In this document: positions 38,886-45,952 of the stretch, piece after piece
Layout of the letters: every line of letters begins with the position of its first letter
Position numbering within the stretch: position 1 is the first letter of the stretch
Origin: Gammaproteobacteria bacterium
GTDB lineage: Bacteria; Pseudomonadota; Gammaproteobacteria; Pseudomonadales; Pseudohongiellaceae
Direction: 5' to 3'
Length of the DNA: 45,952 nucleotides
Assembly (NCBI GenBank): GCA_024644515.1
Contig: JAHEHN010000019.1
Coordinates: 2,115-48,066 of the forward strand
The notes under the pieces: model-generated
What the model saw: the letters and a program-made list of their open reading frames with translations, nothing else
The model's database searches: none
Told to the model about the DNA's origin: nothing
Made by a program: the position numbers and the translations under genes

Positions 38886-39515
38886 CTATTGTAGCATTGT
38901 AGTGCCATTGAGCAATATCAGGTCTTGCGGCTCATCAATGTCCTGCAGGATTTCCAGTTCATGATAGTTTAATCCCAGCGCACTGATGCACTCCCGGGTC
39001 TGCTGCAGTACCGCGTCAGTACCCCAGTCCATGCCCCTGAATATTAATTCTTCTACCTGCCTCAATCCCACTAACACATAACCACCATCCCTTGCCGGGC
39101 CAAGCACTACATCGGCCCCCTGCTCCAGTGCCCAAAACCCCCGGTCAAAATATGCATGACTGTATTCAGGGCAATCACAGCCAATCAGTATGGCACTGCC
39201 ATACTGATCTAATACATTGGCCAGGGCATTGTTCATTCGCAGACCAAGATCATTACCAAATTGTTGGAACACCGGCCCATTGAACTCACTAAAAGCTTCA
39301 TGAGCGGAATCACCCTCTACCCATAACTGGCAATCGACATTGTGATAGTGATTAAGCAGCGAGATCTGCCTGTCCAGCAGGCGACGGTAAAGCGCCAGCG
39401 TACCCTTAATGCCAAGTGCCGGTTCGAGACGGGTTTTGACCCGTCCTGCTACAGGCTCTCTGACAAACAGGATAAGGCATCTGGAATGCGATTCCGCGCC
39501 AGCGGGTGTCTTCAT
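38886..39515 (-). CDS. TIGR04282-type arsenosugar-associated glycosyltransferase (DUF2064)
   Basis: 209 residues. LILFVREPVAGRVKTRLEPALG, IGCDCPEYSHAYF and DVVLGPARDGGYVLVGL are hallmarks of the DUF2064 family, a nucleotidyl- or glycosyl-transferase-like fold. TIGR04282 members are linked with arsenosugar clusters. Its start overlaps the stop of the next glycosyltransferase gene by 4 bases (39512-39515). Predicted to act with its partner on an arsenosugar intermediate; not experimentally assigned, as far as I know. Confidence 0.88.
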   Translation of the reverse strand: MKTPAGAESHSRCLILFVREPVAGRVKTRLEPALGIKGTLALYRRLLDRQISLLNHYHNVDCQLWVEGDSAHEAFSEFNGPVFQQFGNDLGLRMNNALANVLDQYGSAILIGCDCPEYSHAYFDRGFWALEQGADVVLGPARDGGYVLVGLRQVEELIFRGMDWGTDAVLQQTRECISALGLNYHELEILQDIDEPQDLILLNGTTMLQ

Positions 39516-40225
39516 TTGTCTTGATCCGTTATTAGCGCAACAGGGTAATACATTTTTGCAAGCCGCTGCGGGCTAACGCCAAGAAAAAAAGCCAGACGTA
39601 ACCACCACATTAACAGGATGGTTTTAATGATCCCCTGGCTCTGCCAACGTCGCGCGGAGGTTTGAATTTTAGAGCGCAGACAAACTGGCCATGAAAGCCT
39701 GCGCAAAGATTTACTCAGGGCAATATCTTCCATCAGTGGTATAGGCCTGAATCCCCTCACACTATGAAACGAATCCTGCTTTACAAAAATACCCTGATCA
39801 CCAGTTGCCACGCCCGTGAGTCTGCTACGCAGATTCATCATGGTTGCAATAACACTATAGGCAAAGCCTTTTTGATCAAAGCACACATTAAAACGTCCCC
39901 AGTGTTTGTCGTTCAAGGACAGGGCGGTGACGATTTTTGTAAGGGCATCATCAGGAAGTGTTGAATCCGCATGTAAAAAAAGAAGCAAATTATGTCTGGC
40001 ATTTTCAGCGCCCAGATTCATTTGTAGACCACGACCGGTGCCGGTCATCAGGATTCGATCTGCCAGCAATCGGGAAAAAGAAACACTGGCATCTGCACTG
40101 CCACCATCAACCAGCAAGACTTCATGGCCTTGCTGGCGGTATTGTTGCAAATCAGGCAGGAGTTTTCTTAATGCTTCAACATCGTTAAGCGCGGGGATAA
40201 TAATGGTTATTTTTTCGTCTGACAT
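39512..40225 (-). CDS. TIGR04283-type arsenosugar-associated GT2 glycosyltransferase
   Basis: 237 residues, GT-A fold. ITIIIPALNDVEALRKLLPDL, EVLLVDGGSADASV and GRGLQMNLGAENARHNLLLFLHADS are the family motifs; the DXD-like site is HADS. PLMEDIALSKSLRRL is typical. A C-terminal hydrophobic segment (about 205-225) may touch the membrane. Translationally coupled to the DUF2064 gene downstream, 25 bases after arsS upstream. Confidence 0.9.
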   Translation of the reverse strand: MSDEKITIIIPALNDVEALRKLLPDLQQYRQQGHEVLLVDGGSADASVSFSRLLADRILMTGTGRGLQMNLGAENARHNLLLFLHADSTLPDDALTKIVTALSLNDKHWGRFNVCFDQKGFAYSVIATMMNLRSRLTGVATGDQGIFVKQDSFHSVRGFRPIPLMEDIALSKSLRRLSWPVCLRSKIQTSARRWQSQGIIKTILLMWWLRLAFFLGVSPQRLAKMYYPVALITDQDK

Positions 40226-40250
40226 CGGACAATCTCAAGTGGCCAGAGGG

Positions 40251-41213
40251 CTAATCGTTAAGTGCGCCACCACAGCTGCTCCCCTGCCCGGCAGTACAGC
40301 CATAACAGTGTTCGCCCACAGCAATCATTTTATTGTCGAGATCATCATCCAGCAGATCCTTCAGATGAGGTCTGGGTCTGGAACTGGCCAGCAGGGGCAT
40401 TTTTAACATCTGGTTGAAGTCGCAATCATAAACATAACCCTGATAATCAACGCTGAGCAAACTGCGACACATCACCGTATCAAGATTGGCTTCTGAATAA
40501 TTGTCTTTTAAAATGCCCATGTATTTATTGTATAGCCCCTTTGATAACAACATGCCGCCAAATCGGCTGATGGGCATATTGGTAATGGTAAAAAGCTGAT
40601 TGAACACAATTCCAAACTGTTCCTTGAGGATTCTTTTGTAATCAGCTTCCAGACCTGACTGCTCAGGGGGAAGATTCAGGTCCACCGGATTGTAAACAAG
40701 ATTTAACTGCAGCTCGTCCTTTATCCCATAGCCCAGGTTGTTCAGCAGTTTCAGCGCTTCGATACTGCCATCATAAATGCCTTTGCCTCGCTGCTTTTCC
40801 ACATTCTCTTCCAGATAACAGGGCAAGGATGCCGTAACAACGACTTGCTGATCTGCCAGAAATTGCGCCAGATCCCCATAACCCGGTTCCAGCAGAATCA
40901 TCAGATTACAACGATCAATGACTTCGACATCCATTTTTCTGGCTTCGGTGACCAGATAACGGAAGTGCGGGTTCATTTCCGGAGCCCCGCCTGTTAGGTC
41001 AAGTATGCGAATGGATTTTTTTCTGACGTATTCCAGCACCACATCCACCATTTCTCTGGACATGAGTTCTTTACGTTTAGGGCCGGCATTTACATGACAG
41101 TGGGTACAGCTCAGATTACACAAATAGCCCAGATTTACCTGCAAGGTTTCAAGCCGCCCGCGGCGGATTAGTGGAAAATCTGTTTCTAGCAATAAGGGTC
41201 TGGTGTCCAGCAT
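40251..41213 (-). CDS. arsS: Arsenosugar biosynthesis radical SAM protein ArsS
   Basis: 320 residues. The radical SAM motif C-x3-C-x2-C is in GYLCNLSCTHCHVNAGPKR (Cys 32, 36, 39), followed by LDLTGGAPEMNP. The C-terminal half is the DUF3641 domain, with DCDFNQML and a final cysteine-rich CYGCTAGQGSSCGG, where selenoprotein members may carry selenocysteine. ArsS adds a 5'-deoxyadenosyl unit to dimethylated arsenic on the way to arsenosugars. No ArsM methyltransferase is in the window. First gene of a three-gene operon. Confidence 0.9.
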   Translation of the reverse strand: MLDTRPLLLETDFPLIRRGRLETLQVNLGYLCNLSCTHCHVNAGPKRKELMSREMVDVVLEYVRKKSIRILDLTGGAPEMNPHFRYLVTEARKMDVEVIDRCNLMILLEPGYGDLAQFLADQQVVVTASLPCYLEENVEKQRGKGIYDGSIEALKLLNNLGYGIKDELQLNLVYNPVDLNLPPEQSGLEADYKRILKEQFGIVFNQLFTITNMPISRFGGMLLSKGLYNKYMGILKDNYSEANLDTVMCRSLLSVDYQGYVYDCDFNQMLKMPLLASSRPRPHLKDLLDDDLDNKMIAVGEHCYGCTAGQGSSCGGALND

Positions 41214-41253
41214 GATTCAGGAGCCTGGTATACGGTTACAAACAAGACCTGTC

Positions 41254-41398
41254 ATCAGGAGAAAACTTCCTGATCGGGATGAAGAAATAAAACGTAATTA
41301 GGATCATTGTACGGCATTGTCATTGTCCAGAATACCTGTAAGGTATCTTGCATCAGGTAAGAAATTATTTTTCTTGCTAATGGTTACCAGCACCATTA
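41254..41398. repeat. Three inverted repeats in the arsS-selO divergent region
   Basis: Perfect dyads: ATCAGGA/TCCTGAT (41254-41260 and 41268-41274, 7-base loop), ATACCT/AGGTAT (41332-41337 and 41341-41346, 3-base gap), and TAATGGT/ACCATTA (41378-41384 and 41392-41398, 7-base loop). The rest of the 264-base gap has a TATAAT at 41442-41447, 30 bases ahead of the selO ATG, with no clear -35. Confidence 0.45.
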
Positions 41399-41477
41399 CC
41401 TGTTGATTATTTCATGACAGCCATTGTTAACCCTGCGAATCTATAATCGAAATACTTACCACGCTAGAATAGAAACC

Positions 41478-43073
41478 ATGAATAAAGCCTTTGATTTAAA
41501 AACACTCGACGCACTGAAAATTGATGCGTCTTTTATTAACGCCCTGCCGGGTGACCCGGTTACTGAAAACTACACCAGGCAGGTAGCCCGCGCCTGTTAT
41601 TCCCATGTTACGCCCGAGTCCTTTCCAGAGGCCAGTCTGATAGCCTATTCAAAGGATATCGCACAATCCCTTGGACTCGATCCGCAGGAATGTGAAAGTG
41701 AACTCTTTACCCAGGTTTTCAGTGGTACCCGTTTGCTGGACTCCATGCGCCCCTATGCCTGTTGTTATGGCGGTCATCAGTTTGGTAATTGGGCCGGTCA
41801 ATTGGGGGATGGTCGCGCCATTAATCTCGGCGATGTTCATGCTCCCGATGGCAAGCTATGGACACTGCAACTCAAAGGCGCCGGTCCGACCCCCTACTCC
41901 CGCAGTGCAGATGGCCTGGCCGTGCTTAGATCTTCGGTACGGGAATTCCTTTGCAGTGAGGCCATGTATCACCTGGGTGTGCCGACCACACGGGCACTCA
42001 GTCTTATCGCTACTGGAAATCAGGTTGTGAGAGACATGTTCTACGACGGGCACCCTAAAAAGGAACCCGGCGCCGTGGTTTGCCGAGTCTCCCCCTCGTT
42101 TATCCGTTTTGGCAGCTTCGAGATTTTTTCTGCCCGCAAGGAACAGGATATTCTGAAAACACTGGCCGACTACACCATAAGCCGAAACTTCCCTCATCTG
42201 GGCAAACCGGGCAAGGCTGTCTACTTGCAATGGTTCCGTGAAGTTTGCCAGTCAACGGCGACCATGATTATTCACTGGATGCGTGTTGGTTTTGTCCATG
42301 GCGTAATGAATACCGACAATATGTCAGTGCTTGGACTGACCATTGATTATGGCCCCTATGGCTGGCTGGAAAATTACGATCCGGACTGGACGCCCAATAC
42401 CACAGACGCTGAAGGCAAACGTTATCGCTTTGGTAATCAGCCTATGATTGCGTTATGGAACCTGGTGCAGTTCGCCAATGCGATTTACCCATTGATAGAG
42501 GAAGTTGAGCCTCTGGAAGAAATCCTTCAGGAATACAAAGACAGCTATGAAAAAGGCTGGCTGGAAATGATGCGAAGCAAACTTGGATTCAAAGAATCAT
42601 TCAAAGAAGATGAAGCACTTATTTTAAGCTTGATAGAAACCTTTGCTCTTACAGAAACTGACATGACACTGTTTTTCCGACAGTTGGCAGAAATATCAAA
42701 AGACAGCGAACCAGTGGCAGGACTGCACACCCTTGAGGAAGCATTCTATATGCCAGAGCTTACTGATGAAGCAAGGCAAGGCTTTACATCATGGCTGCAA
42801 AAATATCTGGCAAGACTTGGTAAGGAAACCCGCAGTGATGACGCACGAAAAGCCGCAATGAACGACGTTAATCCACTATATGTACTGCGGAATTATCTTG
42901 CCCAACTGGCAATAGACAAATCCGAACTAGGCGATCACAGCATGATCGAGGAATTACTCGAGGTCCTGCATTCGCCTTATAGCTATCAGGAAGGTAAGGA
43001 ACATCTGGCTCAGAAACGTCCCGACTGGGCAAGAATCCGGGCCGGTTGTTCCATGTTGTCATGTAGTTCCTGA
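41478..43073 (+). CDS. selO: Protein adenylyltransferase SelO (YdiU family)
   Basis: A pseudokinase-fold enzyme that transfers AMP from ATP to Ser, Thr or Tyr of target proteins, linked to redox stress. From ATG 41478 it is 531 residues; a TTG start at 41424 would add 18 residues unlike the family. Motifs: YGGHQFGNWAGQLGDGRAINLG, WTLQLKGAGPTPYSRSADGLAVLRSSVREFLCSEAM, PTTRALSLIATG and VHGVMNTDNMSVLGLTIDYGPYG. The C-terminus ends in GCSMLSCSS, close to the conserved Cys tail. Stands alone, divergent from arsS. Confidence 0.95.
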   Translation: MNKAFDLKTLDALKIDASFINALPGDPVTENYTRQVARACYSHVTPESFPEASLIAYSKDIAQSLGLDPQECESELFTQVFSGTRLLDSMRPYACCYGGHQFGNWAGQLGDGRAINLGDVHAPDGKLWTLQLKGAGPTPYSRSADGLAVLRSSVREFLCSEAMYHLGVPTTRALSLIATGNQVVRDMFYDGHPKKEPGAVVCRVSPSFIRFGSFEIFSARKEQDILKTLADYTISRNFPHLGKPGKAVYLQWFREVCQSTATMIIHWMRVGFVHGVMNTDNMSVLGLTIDYGPYGWLENYDPDWTPNTTDAEGKRYRFGNQPMIALWNLVQFANAIYPLIEEVEPLEEILQEYKDSYEKGWLEMMRSKLGFKESFKEDEALILSLIETFALTETDMTLFFRQLAEISKDSEPVAGLHTLEEAFYMPELTDEARQGFTSWLQKYLARLGKETRSDDARKAAMNDVNPLYVLRNYLAQLAIDKSELGDHSMIEELLEVLHSPYSYQEGKEHLAQKRPDWARIRAGCSMLSCSS

Positions 43074-43131
43074 TCCCGATTCGAGCTTCCTGACAAGGTA
43101 AAGACAGCAGAAAAAGTGAAATAGAATATTT

Positions 43132-43208
43132 TGGCGCTCCGGGCAGGATTCGAACCTGCGACCTGCCCCTTAGGAGGGGGCCGCGCTATCCAGCTGTGCC
43201 ACCGGAGC
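43132..43208 (-). tRNA. tRNA-Arg (anticodon CCU)
   Basis: 77 nucleotides with encoded CCA. On the minus strand: GCTCCGG acceptor, D arm, anticodon stem-loop GCCCC-CTCCTAA-GGGGC (CCU at 34-36), T arm GCAGG-TTCGAAT-CCTGC, acceptor CCGGAGC, discriminator G, CCA. One A-C mismatch in the D stem. Reads AGG codons. Confidence 0.95.
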
Positions 43209-43400
43209 GTAATGAAGGCACTAGGCTTAGCGGGTAAGAATGTTATCACAGCCCGCATGCCCTGCGTACTCCTGAAATGACCCTTTACCGGTCTATTCAA
43301 CACAGTTTTTTTGCTGTTTAAATTGTTTCTGATTTTTTCCCGTTAATTTATTACTATCACGGTTTGATTATTACTCTCCAATTCTTCAATACGCATTTAC

Positions 43401-44348
43401 ATGTCTGCAACTATTATTCCTTTTGAACTCCCTAAAAATGAAGCGGTAATGTCTGTTCATAGTCTGATTCCGGAAACCGCCATGACAGCCCAGATGCTCG
43501 GCACCGAGCGCGAAAGTCATGCTGTGCAAATCAGTGCTGACGGATTAATGTTGACTGTGGGCTATTCCATCATGGAAGCCAGTGAGATCTGGATAAGCAA
43601 CCGCAAGGGGCAAACTGCGGAAGGCATTGTCCTCGCCCATGATTATGATTCAGGACTTGCCCTGCTTCGACCCGCCACTTCACTGGGTAGCAATTATCTT
43701 GAAACAGCTGAAGCGTCCACGGTAAGCGTTGGGGATAGAATCAGCATTGTTACCAGCGAAAACACCAAAGCCATGGATGCGGTGATATTTGCCAGAGAGC
43801 AATATGCCGGGCGCTGGGAGTATCTGCTTGAAGACGCTTTTTATACCATCCCCTTATGTGAACACTGGTCTGGTGCCGGTCTGTTAAACAAGGAAGGAAA
43901 GCTTTGCGGTATTGGTTCTCTCGCACTGGGTCTGAAAGGCCCGACCGGGGATATTGTTCCGGGCAATCTTTTCATTCCGGTAGATCTGGTCATTCCCCAT
44001 CTTGAATACATGAGCAGTCATGGCAAAAAACCAGGTGCTTTACGCCCGTGGCTGGGCACACTGGTTGAAGAACATGATGCCGAACTTTGTGTTGTTGGTC
44101 TCTACATGGGCGCACCCGCCGCCAAAGCAGGCATTCGTACTGGCGACATTATCCTTTCCGTCGCTGATCAGCCTGTTTCCTCAATGGCAGGGTTTTTCCG
44201 AACCCTCTGGCATTTTGGCCCTGCCGGGACTCGCATACCGTTGACTGTAAAAGCCGGGAATGATGGCGAAACCATCAAAGAAGTCTTACTTGATACTGTT
44301 GATCGCGATAGTTTTTTTATTCAGCAATCGCAAAATATGCTGAATTAA
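43401..44348 (+). CDS. Degenerate HtrA-like protein with PDZ domain
   Basis: 315 residues. Residues about 40-205 align with the trypsin-like core of DegQ/DegS, and 215-300 form a PDZ domain (LRPWLGTLVEEHD, GAPAAKAGIRTGDIILSVADQPV). The catalytic His of LTNNHV is Tyr 55 (LTVGYSI) and the Asp of DLALL is Gly 85 (SGLALL). The Ser of GNSGG remains as Ser 157 but in HWSGAGLL. It therefore should not be a working protease. No signal peptide is visible, unlike periplasmic HtrA, so a cytoplasmic scaffold or peptide-binding role is possible. It precedes xthA by 13 bases on the same strand, perhaps one operon. Confidence 0.85.
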   Translation: MSATIIPFELPKNEAVMSVHSLIPETAMTAQMLGTERESHAVQISADGLMLTVGYSIMEASEIWISNRKGQTAEGIVLAHDYDSGLALLRPATSLGSNYLETAEASTVSVGDRISIVTSENTKAMDAVIFAREQYAGRWEYLLEDAFYTIPLCEHWSGAGLLNKEGKLCGIGSLALGLKGPTGDIVPGNLFIPVDLVIPHLEYMSSHGKKPGALRPWLGTLVEEHDAELCVVGLYMGAPAAKAGIRTGDIILSVADQPVSSMAGFFRTLWHFGPAGTRIPLTVKAGNDGETIKEVLLDTVDRDSFFIQQSQNMLN

Positions 44349-44361
44349 CCCGGAGTCTCTA

Positions 44362-45126
44362 ATGCGTTTAGTCTCATGGAATGTAAATGGCATTCGGGCG
44401 ATGCTTGGCAAGGGATTCATCCCTTCAGTACACAGCCTCAAGTGTGATGTGATTTGTTTACAGGAAACCAAGGCCCAGGATGATCAGGTCATCGCCGCTC
44501 TGGAAGAACTTGAGGGCTTTCATGTGTATCCCAACTCAGCAGTAAAAAAAGGCTATTCGGGTACAGCGCTTCTGTCCAGGACAGAACCGGTCTCAGTGAC
44601 CAATGATATGGGTATCGATATTCATGATCAGGAAGGCCGAGTAATTTGCGCCGAATACCCGGGTTTTTTTCTGGTCACCGTTTATACCCCGAATTCAGGA
44701 AACGGACTGAAACGGCTGGACTACCGGCAGGATTGGGACAAGGAATTTCTGCTTTACCTGCTAAGCCTGGAACAACATAAACCGGTAATAGTCTGTGGCG
44801 ACCTTAACGTTGCGCATCGGGAAATTGACCTGGCCAGACCAAAGGTTAATTACAATAAAACGGCCGGTTTTACGCAGCGGGAAATAGACGGAATGGATAA
44901 TCTGTTAGCAACAAATTTCATTGACACTTTTCGCCACCTTCATCCTGATACAGTCAAATACAGCTGGTGGAGTTACCGGGCTGGCGCCCGTGAAAAAAAT
45001 GTGGGATGGCGTCTTGATTACTTTCTGTGCTCAGCATCCCTGAAAGCAAATATTGTTAGCGCTGAAATACACAATCAGGTACTGGGATCTGACCATTGTC
45101 CGGTTCTGCTTGAAATACAGGCGTAA
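44362..45126 (+). CDS. xthA: Exodeoxyribonuclease III
   Basis: 254 residues, EEP nuclease fold. MRLVSWNVNGIRAML, ICLQETKAQ (Glu 35), YTPNSGNGLKRLDYR, VICGDLNVAHREIDL and the final GSDHCPVLLEI carry the metal and catalytic residues. It cleaves AP sites and trims 3' ends in base excision repair. A possible operon partner is the HtrA-like gene upstream. Confidence 0.96.
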   Translation: MRLVSWNVNGIRAMLGKGFIPSVHSLKCDVICLQETKAQDDQVIAALEELEGFHVYPNSAVKKGYSGTALLSRTEPVSVTNDMGIDIHDQEGRVICAEYPGFFLVTVYTPNSGNGLKRLDYRQDWDKEFLLYLLSLEQHKPVIVCGDLNVAHREIDLARPKVNYNKTAGFTQREIDGMDNLLATNFIDTFRHLHPDTVKYSWWSYRAGAREKNVGWRLDYFLCSASLKANIVSAEIHNQVLGSDHCPVLLEIQA

Positions 45127-45197
45127 TAAACAGTTGCAATCGAAAGTTCTTATGCAGGTCGTCAAGCTTCAGTAGCAAATAAAACTGCAGGCAAAGC

Positions 45198-45952
45198 TTA
45201 CTGAGGTGTGCCTTGTAATACACCCAGTCCCCCAAGAGCCGAGCCTGCGGCATTGGTCAAGGCAAACCCGGCAACAAAGCCATTACTTCCCGTAAATGCC
45301 CCGCTCATACTACCGCTAATTCCACTACTGAAATTACTCATGGTGGCAGAAGCGCCACTGACACTCCCACTGAAGGACATAGACCAGCTCTCTGCACCAT
45401 TGCCTACTGTGGCATTAAAGGAGCCATTGCTGACGTTACCTGAGTTCAGATTGACATCGAAGCCAATGCCAAGGGCGGTGAGATTTCCCGCCGTCCCTGA
45501 ACCACTAAATTGTCCATTGCTGTTAAAGGTCCATCTGCCTGACGTTGAACGCATGGCAACCATATCTGCAGGCACATTAACCGAAACAGCAGTCACTACC
45601 AAACCACTAGCCTGTACCGAAGCTACTCCTGGTACAGACCAGGCTCCCCAGCCAGCACCTAAATTCAAAGACCCATTAGCGCCGGTTTCGCTAACGACAT
45701 CATTATTGTTGCCATTTCCGCTATTGCCTCCGGCGTTGCTGTTACCGGAATTGCCAGGAGCATCATCTGAGCCATTACTGCTATTGCCACCGGCATTGCT
45801 GTTTCCGGAATTGCCCGGGGCATTGCTTGTATCATCGCTGCTATTACTACCTAAGTTGGTGTCAACGGCATCATCAGTGTCGTCTTCGCTGGTATTGTTG
45901 TTTTCTGTACTAGTATTATCTGTTGTTGGCCGATTTGATGGCTCATCAGGGA
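45198..45952 (-). CDS. Repeat-containing Gly/Asn/Ser-rich protein, C-terminal part (partial)
   Basis: Open from the right edge of the window; the start lies outside. 250 codons are visible. The upstream part is acidic (SEDDTDDAVD) and low-complexity, with two 20-residue repeats (APGNSGNSNAGG...). A globular-looking beta-rich domain follows from about NLGAGWGAWSVPG to the end. It contains MRSTSGRWTFNSNGQFSGSG, alternating G/S/N strands and a final FVAGFALTNAAGSALGGLGV, which resembles the C-terminal beta-domain attached to some FecR-type or transferrin-binding-like surface proteins. An internal ATG at 45668 is not the start, since the frame and repeats continue upstream. Exact family uncertain. 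Confidence 0.7.
   Translation of the reverse strand, partial: PDEPSNRPTTDNTSTENNNTSEDDTDDAVDTNLGSNSSDDTSNAPGNSGNSNAGGNSSNGSDDAPGNSGNSNAGGNSGNGNNNDVVSETGANGSLNLGAGWGAWSVPGVASVQASGLVVTAVSVNVPADMVAMRSTSGRWTFNSNGQFSGSGTAGNLTALGIGFDVNLNSGNVSNGSFNATVGNGAESWSMSFSGSVSGASATMSNFSSGISGSMSGAFTGSNGFVAGFALTNAAGSALGGLGVLQGTPQ
45702..45821 (-). repeat. Two 60-bp tandem repeats in the partial protein
   Basis: Units at 45762-45821 and 45702-45761 each encode 20 residues beginning APGNSGNSNAGG. By direct comparison they differ at 12 of 60 bases, seven of them within the last 18 bases of the unit. Most earlier changes are silent third-position changes, so the peptide is kept while the DNA drifts. Confidence 0.85.

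Noticed and set aside
41424-41477. TTG start for selO giving 18 extra residues
   Set aside because: The extra residues cover the TATAAT box and do not fit the SelO N-terminus; ATG 41478 is better.
45702-45821. CRISPR-like repeats
   Set aside because: The two units are adjacent without spacers, in frame, and code for a Gly/Asn/Ser-rich linker.

Overview
The window is a gammaproteobacterial chromosome segment of moderate GC content (mid-40s percent by eye), densely packed with about 47 mostly housekeeping genes. I see no phage, insertion sequence, CRISPR array or plasmid gene. Gene content (RuvCAB, the Tol-Pal system, BamC, Hda, MiaE, MnmC, RmuC, ApeB) and gene order resemble the Pseudomonas-type arrangement, so a marine-type gammaproteobacterium outside the Enterobacterales is likely. 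The species cannot be named from the sequence alone.

Layout. (1) 1-6.9 kb: lysS (partial) and prfB with its programmed +1 frameshift, then mnmC, aspartyl aminopeptidase, an FKBP-type prolyl isomerase, a leucine-rich-repeat lipoprotein and miaE. (2) 6.9-16.8 kb: rmuC, purC, bamC, dapA, an AI-2E/PerM-type membrane protein, a TusA-like protein, the periplasmic protease bepA, nadA and a long Sua5-type threonylcarbamoyl-AMP synthase. (3) 16.8-28.6 kb: tRNA-Lys(UUU), queC, queE, the cell-envelope block cpoB-pal-tolB-tolA-tolR-tolQ, then ruvB-ruvA-ruvC, aspS and an FmdB-type zinc ribbon, all on the minus strand. (4) 28.6-31.4 kb: a 578-base AT-rich gap that contains an orphan promoter plus terminator, an HU-like protein with a lysine/alanine tail, and proS. 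(5) 31.4-38.9 kb: YihY-type membrane protein, arsC-like/wrbA/DUF2069/sppA operon, hda with a DUF2066 protein, and a DUF3108 protein. (6) 38.9-41.2 kb: a three-gene arsenosugar-type cassette (two glycosyltransferase-like proteins and the radical SAM protein ArsS). (7) 41.2-45.95 kb: selO, tRNA-Arg(CCU), a degenerate HtrA/PDZ protein, xthA, and the 3' part of a repeat-containing glycine/asparagine/serine-rich protein that runs off the window.

Themes. Translation and tRNA modification dominate: lysS, prfB, aspS, proS, two tRNA genes, MnmC (wobble uridine), MiaE (A37), Sua5 (t6A37) and QueC/QueE (queuosine). A second theme is the envelope: Tol-Pal-CpoB links the membranes during division, BamC and BepA serve outer-membrane protein assembly, and SppA clears signal peptides. 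Compared with the Pseudomonas-type order as I remember it, several genes are absent at expected junctions (yebC, ybgC, gcvR/bcp, purM-purN).

Most worth a second look: a candidate short RNA or leader (promoter 28758-28786, hairpin plus T-run 28827-28847) upstream of the HU-like gene; the catalytically degenerate HtrA-like protein; the absence of a canonical start codon for mnmC; the arsenosugar cassette without its methyltransferase beside a promoter region with three inverted repeats; and the terminator that splits pal from cpoB. I found no convincing new multi-gene defence or biosynthetic system.
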